NCBI GenBank assembly: GCA_004194705.1
Contig: SADC01000202.1
Span: 186,001-250,000 of the forward strand
DNA length: 64,000 bases
From: Ditylenchus dipsaci
Taxonomy: Eukaryota > Nematoda > Chromadorea > Rhabditida > Anguinidae
Direction: 5' to 3'
Part shown: piece after piece, positions 45,819 to 58,100 of the stretch
How positions within the stretch are numbered: position 1 is the stretch's first letter
Layout: each line of letters opens with the position of its first letter
Translations under genes and position numbers: made by a program
The notes under the pieces: model-generated
Told to the model about the DNA's origin: nothing
Database searches by the model: none
What the model saw: the letters and a program-made list of their open reading frames with translations, nothing else

Positions 45819-46236
45819 TAGGGTTGGCACACAGTTAACTCGACTTTTCAAAATTTTTGACTTCATTTCTTGTTTTTATGTGTGTTTTTCCTAAAATTCT
45901 GAACTTGTGACCACGCAACTGAAAGCCTGTTTCACTGGCTACACAATGGTATGAAAAATTTTCAGTTCCGTCTACAAAAAGAGTTCTTTTTAAATAAAAC
46001 GAAGACTCTTCGAAAACGAAGTGAATCTTCGCGATTCTTCGTTTTCGAAGAGTCTTCGTTTCATTAAATAGACATCTTTTGTGGACGGAACTGAGAAATT
46101 TTACACCATTGTGTAGCCAGTAAACTAGCCATTCAGTTGCGTGGTCGCAAGTTTAGAATTTTGAGAAATACACACAGAAAAACATGAAATAAAGTCAAAA
46201 AAATTTAAAAGTCGAGTTAACTGTGTGCCAAACCTA
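45819..46236. mobile_element. hAT MITE, palindromic, GTTCTGAG duplication
   Basis: GTTCTGAG at 45811-45818 and 46237-46244. Ends TAGGGTTGGCACACAG and the inverse of TAGGTTTGGCACACAG. The whole element is a near-palindrome centred on CTTCGAAAACGAAG-type units at about 46025. Confidence 0.85.
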
Positions 46237-46784
46237 GTTCTGAGCAATCCAAGTTATTTTATAAAAAAAAATTGCTGCAAAATTAAGATAATTTGCTGCA
46301 AATTAAGACTTTTAGACTTTTTTATGGGCATAACTTATGCCCATAAAAAATTCCAGGGGGGGGGCTTTAGCCCACGTCTAGGTGGTCTTATTTTAATAGT
46401 GCTAGCCCGGTATTTAAGGGTGATACACAGAGATCAATGTCCCAGCGGTGAGTCTATGTTTTTATGTGCATACCGGCTCTAGGTAAATTGAAGCTCTTCA
46501 AATTTAACCTCCGGTAAATTGAACCTCCAAATTGGTCTTGAGGGGATTTTTATTCAAATTTTTTTTCCCGATCCCGTTGTCAGATCAAAGTGTTTCAAGG
46601 GAGGCGAGAAATTCACCCTCAGGGGCGGTATCAATAATCTCTGCGCATTGCAAGGAATGAAAACGGGATCAAATATGAGGAATTCTATTGTAAATCGTTA
46701 CTTTGTCCGTTGAGGTGTGCACTGTTGTGTTGTTGAATAAATCGTTTGGTGCCGAATCAGTTGTATTGCATGTATTTGTAAAGT

Positions 46785-47025
46785 TTAGGTAGAATAGCTA
46801 AGGGTAAAAGGTTAGGTAATGTAAAAATTACAGGTAATGGTAAAAGGTAGAGGTAAGTAGGTAAAATGAAGGTAAGGTAAGGGTAGAGGTAGGGTAAAAG
46901 GTAGTGGTAAGGGTAAGGGTAGAGGTAAGGTAAAAGTTAAGGTAAAAAAGGTAGAGGTAGGGGTAAAAGCTAGAGGTAAGGGTAAAAGTTAGAGGTAAGG
47001 GTAAAAGTAGAGATAAGGTAATCTT
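46785..47025. repeat. GGTAAGGGTAGA-type minisatellite
   Basis: Irregular tandem GGTAAAAGGTAGAGGTAAGG units. Confidence 0.85.
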
Positions 47026-47291
47026 TATTAATACCGGCCCAGATAAATCAGGCGTTAGGCGAATTCATCGACACATTTTTATATTCCGAATATTTTTTGT
47101 GTTGTGAAGAACTCTATTTATTTAATATGTTTTTTATAATCCACCACCAGTTCTGATAAACAATCCATATACCAACTGAACATGAAACATTCTATCTCGG
47201 ATCATGGCTCAACCTTCTTGCACTCTTTTATGGTCATGTTTCACGTGTCATGGTCCTGTATTTTGTATTATAGTCACTTTTTATGGGTATA

Positions 47292-47880
47292 CAGGGTGTG
47301 TCAAAATTACGTTAACATTTAAAAAACAATCGGTCAGCGTAACCCCGCTGCGGCCCGTTCCCAAATTTCGGGTGGCAGCCGCCGTAAACGTCCCCAATAA
47401 AGCCATTGTAAGACAGTAAAACAGACTTTATTCACTCATAAGCACAAAAAATTGTAAACAAGACAACAGAAACGATAACTATAACAGATTTTGGTAGCGC
47501 CATTTCTTTGAATCGACGAACCACATTGCTGACTGTTTGCCTTGCCACTCCGAACAGCTACCTGATTCGCGCAAACTCGACACCTCAATGCCAAAAATGG
47601 ACGAAAACTGCGCTTAGCTCTTCTTTCTTGACTGCAGTCATATCTGAAAAATTGATAAGAATAAATTTGATGAACTGACCTCGAGCGTGACCGTGAAATA
47701 TTAAAAAGAGAACAAAAGAAATTAATGCACTGGATGAACTCGAGGATCAAAAAGAAAATTGGACGTAAGTGAGAAACAAGCACTAAACAGGCGTACCAAA
47801 CAAACATCCAACTAATAAAAACTAAAAGTTGAAGAAAAATATTGAATTTGAAAATGTTAACGTAATTTTGAGACACCGTG
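47292..47880 (-). mobile_element. mariner relic, TA duplication
   Basis: CAGGGTGTGTCAAAATTACG at left is inverted at right (CGTAATTTTGAGACACCGTG), flanked by TA. On the minus strand near 47640-47480 the frame MTAVKKEELSAVFVHFWH then FGVARQTVSNVVRRFKE matches the helix-turn-helix of mariner transposases, with a stop just after FWH. The DD34D catalytic region is deleted. Confidence 0.75.
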
Positions 47881-48144
47881 TATTTCATGGTCATGTCTCA
47901 TGTGACTTTGTTATGACTCAGGTGTCATTGTTTTGGTTTCCTGCTAATTTGTCGTGTGTCATCACTTTCATGCTTCAGTCCTCTGCTCAAGCAAGTTGTG
48001 AAAAGTTATTCAAATCATTTGCAGGTTATCTTTATTATTCGGGCATTGGAACTGATGTCTGCATCTTCGTCTCTGGTGGTGTCAAGTCTTTCTGTGAATG
48101 CTCAAGTATCAAGTCCTTAAAAATCTCAGTATTAACCCATTAAT

Positions 48145-48315
48145 GCGCATGGCTACCAGACAATTTCTAATATTTTTAGAATTTGTCGCGCGACATTTTC
48201 TAATATTTTTCGGTAAATTCGGTTGTTTTGTCCCGAATTTACCGAAAAATTGCGCCAAAATGTCGCGCGACAAATTCTAAAAATATTAGAAATTGTCTGG
48301 TAGCCAATGCGCATC
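48145..48315. repeat. Palindromic MITE, GGCTACCAGACAATTTC ends
   Basis: GCGCATGGCTACCAGACAAT at left and its near inverse at right, with GTCGCGCGACA repeated symmetrically. Followed by a poly-C run at 48350. Confidence 0.7.
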
Positions 48316-48439
48316 GGTACCAAACTGGTACCAAAATTGCCTTGCCGTCGCCCCCCCCCCCCCCCGTTTTTTTCGAACTTTTTCCAAAAAGAAGTCTTGC
48401 TTGAAAACACTGTCTTGAGTAGGGTTGTCGAGTCGAGTA

Positions 48440-48585
48440 CTCAAAATTAGTGTTGGAGTGCGGTGCTGTTAAACCGCGGTTAAAACCGCAAAACCGCACC
48501 GCAAATTTTTGAAAAACCGCAACCGCATAACCGCCCGCACTTAAGTGAAAAACCGCGGTTAAAACCGCGGTTTTTACTCTGACGT
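48440..48585. repeat. CCGCGGTTAAAACCG repeat cluster
   Basis: Short repeats of AACCGC and CCGCGGTTAAAACCGCGG beginning with TAGTGTTGGAGTGCGG. Probably one end of another hAT-like element; the other end was not found. Confidence 0.5.
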
Positions 48586-48924
48586 AAAATCATGTAAAAA
48601 TTAGGTTAGACAAGACTAAAATCGCAATTTTCGACACCCAAATCACGCATCGAAAAATGACGTCAAGAAGCGGGGCTACATTTTGAGTGTAAGGTTGCAA
48701 ATGAGTATGTAAATTAAAATTGGTAAAAAACGTCAGTTCCAGGATGCTACTGAAAAGTACTGGGATAGTCATATGAGGATTTCACCGAATTGTACATGGT
48801 TCAACGTTTTCATATTTTAGCTCTAACTTTATATTAACTTTTTCTCTGTATGATAGCTCAAATGAAAGCCCAGAACTTTGGCTACATTTTGACACTAAAC
48901 TTGTAAATAAAAGGAGAAAAAAAC

Positions 48925-49368
48925 GGGTTGGCAAGACTTGCGGACAATATTTTGCGGATGCGTGTTTCCGGACGTGATTTTTGCGGATGGAGCTTTGCGG
49001 ACGAGGTTTCGCGCCTCAACACTTCCGGATCAAATCTTGCGGACGCAAGATTTGCGGACGAACATTTGCGGACGAGAACTTGCGAACTTCATATAAGCAT
49101 CGCCTAAGTCACACCTTCGACTAACTTCGTTTCAATGCTGTCATCCTTCACTCCGAATTGAGAAACCTTGTTTTTTCTGCTCCTTTTCTGCCAAACCTAG
49201 GTTTATCCGCAAAAGTCGGTCCGCAAATGTTCGTCCGCAAATGTTGCATCCGCGAAATTTGGTTCGCAAAGTCTCGTCCGCAAATCTTTGTCCGCAAATT
49301 TTCGTCCGCAAATATTGCGTCTGCAGAATTCGGTCCGCAAGTGTTGCGTCCGCAAGTCTTGCCAACCC
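48925..49368. mobile_element. hAT MITE with TTGCGGAC repeat interior
   Basis: 8-bp duplication AAAAAAAC on both sides. Ends GGGTTGGCAAGACTTGCGG and its exact inverse. The interior consists of many TTGCGGACG units facing inward from both sides. It is inserted in the dispersed repeat also seen at 33565-34365. Confidence 0.85.
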
Positions 49369-49729
49369 AAAAAAACAGGGTTTGCACCCAGTGGTAGTCG
49401 AACCTGTGACCTAAATATTGAACTAACTTAAGCTTGCAAAATCCCATTTTCTAGTCAAAACACCCCCTCCCTCTCCCCTAAAGTCTGTCCTCTTTTTAAA
49501 GAATTTTGTTAGCACTTTAAGCTGTCATTGTGAACGGGATTCAGCATCCGCACCGCATCAGCACCGCATCCGCATGCGGATGCGGTGAACCTAGCCTTAG
49601 GTTCGTCTTTATACGTCAAAAAATAGTTAGGACGACTACTAAACTTCAAAGGCTTTTTTCGTCTTCCTCCCTTCATTTTTTCGCCAAAAATGTGCCTTAT
49701 TAAATTATTTTTCTGATGCACTAGAAATT

Positions 49730-50130
49730 AGGACGGAGCGGGTCGATTTCAAATTTTAATGGCGGCTTTTTGGCCGAAAATTAGAGTCGGAAAAAGCTGA
49801 GTTTTCGAAAAAAACACATTTTTGCTAAAGTTCACAGTAGATTGTGAAGTTTTTGTACTCATTAGAAAAAGCAACTCATTTTGCGTCGGATAGGGTTTTA
49901 AAAGACTCTACATCATCAAATTGTCACTAAGTATGAACTGTTTTAGAAATATTCTGGTTTTTCTGAGTATCAAACTTTGGGGGCGCACACGAATTTCTAA
50001 GAAATGGTGGCTGAATTCGATGCTATCGTACTCAGCACATCGTAGGCTTTCGTTTGAGCCCAAACACTTAATTTGCTATTTTCCGAGGGTTCCGACCAAA
50101 GTACAAAATTACCAAACTTCTCGTTTAAGT
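49730..50130. repeat. Dispersed repeat, copy 2 (first copy at 1190-1640)
   Basis: Same order of shared blocks as 1190-1640, strongly diverged. Confidence 0.5.
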
Positions 50131-50139
50131 TTTCAGAGC

Positions 50140-51920
50140 ACAATTTTTCCTCCCAAATCGACCTTTCCCATCGTGACCTGCATACTTGTTTTGAAAAACC
50201 TATTTAAATACCCGCCATATTTACGTTTAAAAATTTATGCATCAAAAGATTTTTTCAGTTGAGAAATGATTGGCAAAACGAGACTAGATTTTTCCGCGTT
50301 AATATATTTTTATATTTATTTCAGTCGCTACTGTGATATTAAGATGTTCGAGTAGTTCTGTCAAAATTAGCTTCTGTCATTTTCTCAGTTTTTTTTCATT
50401 TTCTCTATGTCAATTGCTATACATTGTTGTAAAGCATTTTTCGCTCATTCAAAGCATTAACAAGTATTTTCAAATGCTAAACAAATTTCTGAAAATATTA
50501 TCAAAAACACGTCTTGACTTGAAAAAAAATTACCTCGGAATATTCTGTTATTCTGTTTTTACTACGAAATCAAAGCTCTTGTTTATGTCTTTTTGTGAGT
50601 TAATTTGAAAAAACGGCACTCTTATAATTTGCATTGGTACCCTATCATTTTTTGTTTTTGTTTAGCCGTAGGTTAGCGTAATTAGATGAAGAAGTATAGG
50701 GCGTTTTTTAAATTAAAGTTGTTTTTGTCTGTATTTTTTTTTAAATCATGACACGTTCAATTAAGCTTATGCTTATTCGAAAGCCCTGAATGTGCCATTA
50801 AAGGGGCATACCCACGCTAATATGAGGTGGTGCCCGGAAATTCAATTTTTTTCCTAATGGTTGAACTTTTTTACGGATTTTTCAACTTGGTTTCTAACAA
50901 GACCATACTTAAAATTAAATTCAAGGTCTTGTTTATTTAGAAAGCAAGTTGAAAAATTCGTACAGAAGATCAATGAAGGAATACGTCAACAAGTTATTTT
51001 GCAGTGTAATGGTGAAGGAGGGCCGTTTGGGTTAGGATGATTAGGAAAAAATTTTGAATTCCCGAGCACCACCTCTTATTAGCGTGGTATGCCCCTTTAA
51101 AGACGTATTCCTTGGTTTTTTTTTAATTTGTTAGTTCGTATGCCAAGAAAATTGATTAAAAATTTGTGTCTTTGAAGAAATGACAAGCAACTTGATTTTT
51201 ATTTTATTTTAAAGGTTAAGCGCTGAGATAACGTTTTAGCGTTACGTTGTAGCGCAGATCCAGTGCTACAAAATCCACTTTACAAAATTTTTATGATCGT
51301 GAGATTGTCAAGATATGGTCTTTTTTAAAAAACCGTTTGCGAAAATAAGCAAAAAATTGAAAAAATGAAGAAAACCTGAATTTTTTGTCTACAAAACTAT
51401 TTCTACAATACCATTTTCTGTCTTTTTAAAAAGGCCATATCTCTAGATTTGTACATTGAATTTTTTCTGTAAAATAGGTTTTGTAGCTCTTGATTTGCGC
51501 TATAGCATAGTTTCAAAGTTTATTTTATTGTTGAGAAATAAATTAAAAGTAGTGCGATTAAAGTAATGAAAATATTTGTCCACTTGTCAAAAAAATGACA
51601 CAAATTTTTTTGACATCCGAAGTCAAGAAATTTAAAAAAAACCAAAAAAAACCGTCTTCAATGGCACATTTATCGTTTTCAAACTAGCATAAGCTTCATT
51701 GAACATGTTTTGATCAAAAAAATTACAGACTAAAACAACATTAACTTAAAAACAAAATCATCCTGTTCTATAGAAATGGTTGAGTCTATGACTGACATAA
51801 GCTATCTTAGGCCTTAACACAAAAAATCAGTTTTAGCAAAAAAGTGTAAAAGAACTAAAAAAACTAAATAAATAAAAGAGAAACATCTTTTTGAATAACC
51901 CTAAATAATTCGTTTTTTCT
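50140..51920. other. Intergenic upstream of mtSSB, no gene recognised
   Basis: AT-rich. It contains MITE family A copy 2 (50802-51096) and a GTTGTAGCGC..GCTACAAAA foldback at about 51235-51510 related to 53115-53395. The mtSSB promoter should lie at its right end. Confidence 0.5.
50802..51096. mobile_element. TTAA-flanked MITE family A, copy 2
   Basis: TTAA plus AGGGGCATACCCACGCTAAT and the inverse right end. A small insertion (about 50975-51045) separates the right arm from its pair. Confidence 0.75.
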
Positions 51921-51925
51921 GGCAT

Positions 51926-54900
51926 ATGTCTTTCTTCTCGCGCTTGGTTTTCGCCTCCACAACCAGAAGGTTCTCAAGCACTGCTCTCGACCCATTGAAA
52001 GCAGATAAATCTAGAAAACTTAGTCCTGGGTAAGAATTTTTTTGTGGAACCATTAGTATTACTCATCGCTCTTGTTTAGTATAAACCGTGTGGAGCTTCT
52101 CGGAGCTGTCGCGGCCGAACCCAAGTTTCTTATCAGTCGTAATGGTGATGAATACTCAACTTTTCGGCTTTACACGAATGTAAATTATCGAAAAAAAGAT
52201 GGTAAGAAATCAGTTTTTTTTCCTTTTTTCTTTATTCAGGGTGAAAAAACCCCCTGATTTTGATGGCGCCGTAAGGCCTGTTTTAATTATGACTTTGTTG
52301 CTAATGACATGTCTTTTTGTAGCCCCAACAATGCTCTGATGAATGGTATATTAACAATAAAAAACTAAAAAAATATTATTGATAAATAATCAGACCAAAA
52401 ATCTTAACATCGATTACAAATTTTCAGTTTTCATTGAAGTAACTGGGTACTGGTGGTAACAGGGTAACTTTTAACGTTAAATTTTTTTCTCAATAATATT
52501 CCAAACACATGATTTTGTAGACCTTTTTTCTTTAATTCGATTCTTTGAAGAAAAGTTAGCATTTGGCTCCTAACACTCGTAAAGTCATTTTAAAACGTTA
52601 AAGGGGCATGTCCACGCTAATAAGAGGTGTGCCCGAGAATTTAAAAAATGTTCCCAATCATTGAACTTCTGTACGGATTTTTTTACTCGGTTCCTAACAT
52701 AACATCACCTAAAATAAAATTCTAGGCCTTGTTTTGTTAGAAACCAAGTTGAAAAATTCATACAAAAGTTCAATGATTCAGAAAAAATTGAATTCCCGGG
52801 CACCACCTCTTATTAGCGTGGGCATGCCCCTTTAAGATAATCTTTTTTATCACTTCGCTGATCAAAAGTTTGAGCAAGTTTTTAGCAGTGTAACAAAATC
52901 TGGCTAAATTACACTATACCCCCTCCCCCCCACTTGATTACACTTTACCCCCAACAGTCGAGTGTACTATTTTCATTTCAAAAGGTTCAAAAAACTACTT
53001 ATTTACATTTTTAAATAATTTTAATGCAAAAATATTGTTGGTCAAAAAATTAAAAAAAAATTGCCTTGGTCCCCAAGCTAAATAAGCCGGGAGTATAGTG
53101 TAAGTGCTCCCAAAATCTTAACACTACGTCGTAGCTCAGCTCAAAAGCTACAAAACACACTTTACGGAAAAAAAATTGAAAATTTAAGTGATGAGATATG
53201 ACCTTTTGAAAAAAGCAGCCACGTTAAAAAATGACTGAAATTTGAAAAAAATTGGAAAAAGCGGTGTTTGGTCGTTCTTAATTTTTTTAAAGACCATATT
53301 TCAACATTTTTATTTTCAAATTTTTTTCTGTAAAGTAGGTTTTGTAGCTCTTGAGCAGCGCTACAACAAAGTGTAAAGATATCGTCACAGCACTTGAAAC
53401 TTAATGAGTGTTTTGACCGCATGTTACTTCAATGAAAACTGAAAATTTGAAATCGAGGTTAAGGTTTTTGTTCTGATTATTTATCAATAATATTTTTCCA
53501 GTTTTTCAATGTTAATATATAGGGCCCTAAATTCTATGCACTAAAAATGTGAAATATGCGCATAAATATGCGCTAAAAATGCTTAAATATGTACTAAAAA
53601 CGTAAAATATGCAGTATAACTTTTAGACTAAACTTTTTAAATGTACCGCATAACATTTGTGCCCCCCCCTACTAGATGTCGTAAAATTGCTCTAAAACAT
53701 GCTTTAAAACGGTTTGGCAGCTTATACCTGCTTTAAACATACTTTTTGGATAATGCTAAATTTTTTTTGCAAAAAAAACTTGACCAAAAGCAAGGTGATT
53801 TAACCTAAGGATTTAATCCATTTGACTTTAGGATTTAATTCATTTGACTTAGGATTTGAACATAGCTTTAAAAAAACTTTCTGCTCCCATGAAGATGCCG
53901 CAGGATTTCAGTCGAAAAAGATTTATGAAAAGTGTTGACCGCCATTTACTAGCTAAGTTGCAAAAAAAAGATTTCGTAAAGCAATTTCGAGACATCTAAG
54001 GCTTCTTTACTCCTGCCACTCTTTCGCATCTTCTCGCAAATATAAACAATGTGCATTTTGCGATTTTTGAAATTAATATCTTTTACAAACCAAATCGGTG
54101 CTTTGCACTGTTATTTTGCTACTTTAACTGAAATTATGAATCTCGCGGTACTGAAACGTAAGCTACCTCAATAGAGGTTATTTACTGAAAAATCTCTTTA
54201 TTTCACGCTTGACAATAAAGTATCCTGGTTTTGGGAACTAAGATATTGACTTATTTATACACAAAAGACGAGATTTGGCATGCTGCGACATCTTTGAAAC
54301 CAAAAATTTCTGAGATTTTCTACAATATGCAGAAAATATGCGTCAAAATCGCAAAATATGCAAAACATGCTGCATAAAAGTACGAAAAAAGTACTCAAAC
54401 AGGGCTAAAAGTGCGTTTTTTGTGCATAACTATTGCTTGCATATCCGCAGAAAAATATGCATTTGCATAGAATTTGGGGCCCTATTAATATACCATTCGT
54501 TAGAACATTGTTGGGGCTACAAAACAATATATCATTGGCAACAAATAATAATCGAAACTGGTCTCACGGCGCGGTCAAAGTTCAGGGTTTTTTTTGGTTC
54601 ACCCTGTAGTTTACTGACTCTACTTTATTAAGGTGAAACAATGGAACAGACTGATGCTCACGATGTTTCTGTTTTTGTGCTAAAATTAACTATGTCAAAC
54701 AGAATGTTCGTAAAGGTATCTATTTTCGTTGTGCTTTAAGGTTAGGGAAGCTAACCTTAATGTTTTGAGGATCCAAAGTCTTTGTTTGTGGCCGCCTTAA
54801 CTATGTTGAGCAAGTTGTGGGCGACCACAAATACCGAGTAGCCAGGATCGGCGCTGAAACAATTCTTGTTGCTGAGCCTATGAAGAAGAAAATAGACGTG

Positions 54901-54930
54901 GGTGATGCGGATGACATACACGAATCTTAG
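51926..54930 (+). CDS. Mitochondrial single-stranded DNA-binding protein (mtSSB)
   Basis: Tetrameric OB-fold protein that coats single-stranded mtDNA at the replication fork. Exons: 51926-52029, 52080-52201, 54633-54715, 54770-54930. The start MSFFSRLVFASTTRRFSSTA is a classic basic, Ser-rich matrix-targeting peptide. The OB fold begins at INRVELLGAVAAEP and STFRLYTNVNYRKKDG, continues with HDVSVF in exon 3, then GSKVFVCGRLNYVEQ and AETILVAEPM in exon 4. Total is about 156 residues, close to the usual 145-150. Exon 3 to exon 4 is one base out of frame with canonical GT-AG sites (needed: FVK followed by GSK), so a base is missing or a splice site is unusual. Intron 2 is 2.4 kb of nested transposons. 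It may be the first gene of an operon with NIPSNAP and SNAP29. Confidence 0.88.
52602..52831. mobile_element. TTAA-flanked MITE family A, copy 3
   Basis: TTAA borders, AGGGGCATGTCCACGCTAAT and its inverse. The interior is almost identical to 5449-5679 (TTCCCAATCATTGAACTTC). Confidence 0.85.
53520..54484. mobile_element. hAT element, TTAATATA duplication
   Basis: TTAATATA at 53512-53519 and 54485-54492. Ends TAGGGCCCTAAATTCTATGC and the inverse of TAGGGCCCCAAATTCTATGC. The body contains ATATGCGCATAAA/AAATATGCA units. No transposase recognised. It is inserted in the right arm of the foldback 52237-54606. Confidence 0.85.
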
Positions 54931-55093
54931 ATAGATATACGTTTTATTCGTATTTTGTTATTGATTTTTGTTGTAACTTAGTGGTTGGTTGTTTTACTTG
55001 AAATTACGCATAAATTTTGTTTAGAAAACTAATCAGATGACTTTTTTGAGTTTAAACGATAATTATTGATTGATTAGGTTTTTGAAATTTCAT

Positions 55094-55099
55094 AATAAA
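55094..55099 (+). terminator. Poly(A) signal of mtSSB
   Basis: AATAAA 164 nt past the mtSSB stop and 32 nt before the first candidate NIPSNAP ATG. Confidence 0.5.
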
Positions 55100-55125
55100 A
55101 TGAAGTGTAGGCGTAATTTTCGGTG

Positions 55126-58100
55126 ATGGCGCTCTTTAGGACGTTTCCATCTCAGCTGTATAAAAGAAGTTCACAACATTGGTTACAGTGGTTAGTTTTC
55201 AATGCTTTTGGTGATAGAACCAGAATTTTTTTGAGAACAAAAATGTTTAGCTTTTTAATACAATTATGTATAGACTAGAATTTACTGGGCCACTGTTACG
55301 GTTTTAGGGATGCAAAGCAAGGTCGCTGCGCTGCTCATACGTTGAATATCTTTTTTTAATTGAATAATGGTGCATAAATGTTTCGCAAATATACCGGATT
55401 CGATGTAATACAGTGGCATCTACGAAAATCACAGTTAAAAAAAAAGTTTTAGGAGAAATTGGAGAAAAATTCCTGGCATCCCCGCCGTCGCAACAGTGGC
55501 TCAATGAACTCTATTAAATATATAAATCGTATTAAAAAGTTACAATTAAGCCGATCTGCGGATTATTCCAACTCGACTACCGGACATGATGATAAGAATT
55601 CAAAAAATATAGCGGCTGAAGAGGATTCTAAATCACAAGGCTGGATTTCAAAAATTCTGACTGGTGCCAAAGGTATTTGCACTTTTTTAGTTTTTTTTTC
55701 TCACATTCCAAATATTTTTGCAGGAGACTTTGCCGGACAAACACAGTCGCATTCGTCACTTCTCTCAGACACTGAGGTGGCTTTATCAACTAAAATATGC
55801 TTGAAAATAAAATAAATATAAATTTTAAGACTATCTACGAAATTCAAAGTTGGATTTAAAATTGTAAAATTTATTTACCTAAAAATTATCAATTTTTAGC
55901 CCATGATGCCGTCGGTAGCTTTTGAAACCATTTTTGATGTTAAAACTAACCCACCCCTTTTCAATAAATTAAGGTGGAAAACGCCCCGAATACCTAAAAG
56001 CCTACAAAAATTACTCAGAAGAAGTAGTTAGTGGTATGGTCTTTAATATCTTTTCGGCCACAAATATTTCTTTAATTTCAGCAACAAATGGGGCTGAATT
56101 GTTGGGAAGTTGGACGGTGTGTTAGTTGATACTAATTATATCTTCACATAATTTTTTGTGGTTTTAGGTGGTATTTGGCAACCAAGACCAAGTAGTCAAC
56201 CTATGGAAATACAAAAACGGGTATTCAGACATAGACAATCACATCCAGTCCCTGTTGCACACACCGTATGTCACTAATGCAAATATTAAAGCCCAGATAA
56301 CTACTTTATTTTATTATTAATACAGGAGTTTGAGAACTGCTGAGCTGGAGTACGCGGCTTTGTGTGGCAGGTAAGATTAGTTATCTCGAAAAAAAAGGAA
56401 TGTGAAAAGTGTTCAGAAATATTCCTTTTATCATGTATACAGGTGGTATACAGGTGTAGGTGGAAAAAATCACACCGTGGTTTTGGGTCCTTTTTCGAAT
56501 AAAAATAGATCATCGCGTTCAATTCTTGCAATTTAACCGTAGAAGCATGGAAAAATGGGTCTCATCCGTCTCAACACAAAAATATTAATTTTAATTTGGT
56601 GTGTGGCACCTTGCAGTAACAGCATTGCTTGGGGAAGGATGGAAAAATGTGATTTCGCCTACCTCCTGATTTGTGCTCGATCCCATTTTCTGCTACAGTC
56701 GACTCTCGATATAAGCACACATCTATATTAGCACAATCTCGATATAAGCACACATTGGAGCCAATTTGGTTGGTCAGCAAAGAAATAGGGCAAATAATAC
56801 CTTCGATATAAGCACACCCTCGATATAAGCACACCCTCGGGCCGGTCTCAGGCCAGTAAAACTCCCTCGATATAAGCACATCCTCTTAATATGGGATAAA
56901 ACGTTAGCTTTGAATCGTAAATAAGGCGCTAAAAGCTTGCCACGAAATATTTTCATTTCAAAAAGAGACCTGATGAACGAAAAACAGAGTAAGCTCACAA
57001 ATTTCTTTTCAGTTATTTAAGTTTTCGGTTGTTATGTGTTTGAAATGAATCTTCGATATGATGTGATTTTTCTCGATACTTTTTGGTCATTCTCTTTCAA
57101 AAAAGATCACTCTCGATATAAGCACACTTTTGCCCGGTCCCCAGAGTGTGCTTATATTGAGAGTCGACTGTATATGATTGTAAATACAATGTATTAAACT
57201 GTGCATGTATTTATTTATTAATACATGCACAGTTTCTTTGAAAAATGCTCTAAAAAAAGTCGCAGCAGGAAACAAGACATTCAACAAAAACATTGACGTG
57301 TTTTATATTTCTCATCTTGTTAATTGCATTTTTTCAGACGCCGTACAGTGGTGGCTAAATCATTCAGTTATTGGGGTGAACCACAGCCCAGGGATGTATG
57401 TTCTATTTTTTTTTATGAAAACCAATATGACCATGGCACTTTTAGCCATCTCACATATATGACCTGAGAAGTTATGTGCTCAAAGTATTTTTTGGATTGT
57501 AATTTTGTTTTATTTGCAACATTGTGATATTTCAGCCAGGCAGCATGATTGAGTGGGCAATGCCTGGTCAAAGGGTAGCATAATAAACTAATAATCAACT
57601 GCTCTAAATACAGTATTTATAAAGGTGTGACATACCGTAGAGAGTTCAATCAGGTTATTTCATGCTTATTTATGAACGCAAAGTTAACATAAAAATTAAG
57701 GATGTCGGTGGTTTCTTCGCTCAAATTGGACAGCTTTATGTATGTTTTATTTCATTTTGTATTTGAGACAAATTTTTATATCTTGCGATATTCAGATGGT
57801 TTTCCACCTGTGGGCATATAAAGGAATGGTTAACCGCAATACCAGTCAGTTTTATTATTAAAACAACCGGTCTGAACCGGTGCCAAATTAAAAAAAACAA
57901 ACTCTGATTTTAATATCCATGAAAGGTTCGATCACCATCTTGGCCAAAAAATTTCTCAATTAAAGTTCATAATTAAAGATTCCAGTCCGTAAAAAATTGG
58001 TCACTAATGTTTAGGCTGATTTTTTAATTTTTTCGCAGAAATGTTTTGAACACATATTTTCGTAGCTCTTGCTTTGCTCTTTCGATTGGTACATGAAACG

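Larger units (their letters stand above)
52237..54606. mobile_element. Foldback element filling mtSSB intron 2
   Basis: CAGGGTGAAAAAACCCCCTG at left and its inverse TTCAGGGTTTTTTTTGG..CACCCTG at right. The inner arms share GTAGCCCCAACAATG / CATTGTTGGGGCTAC and GAATGGTATATTAAC / its inverse. It hosts a MITE (52602), a palindrome (53115-53395) and a hAT element (53520). A relative of its right end lies at 58495-58545. Confidence 0.75.
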
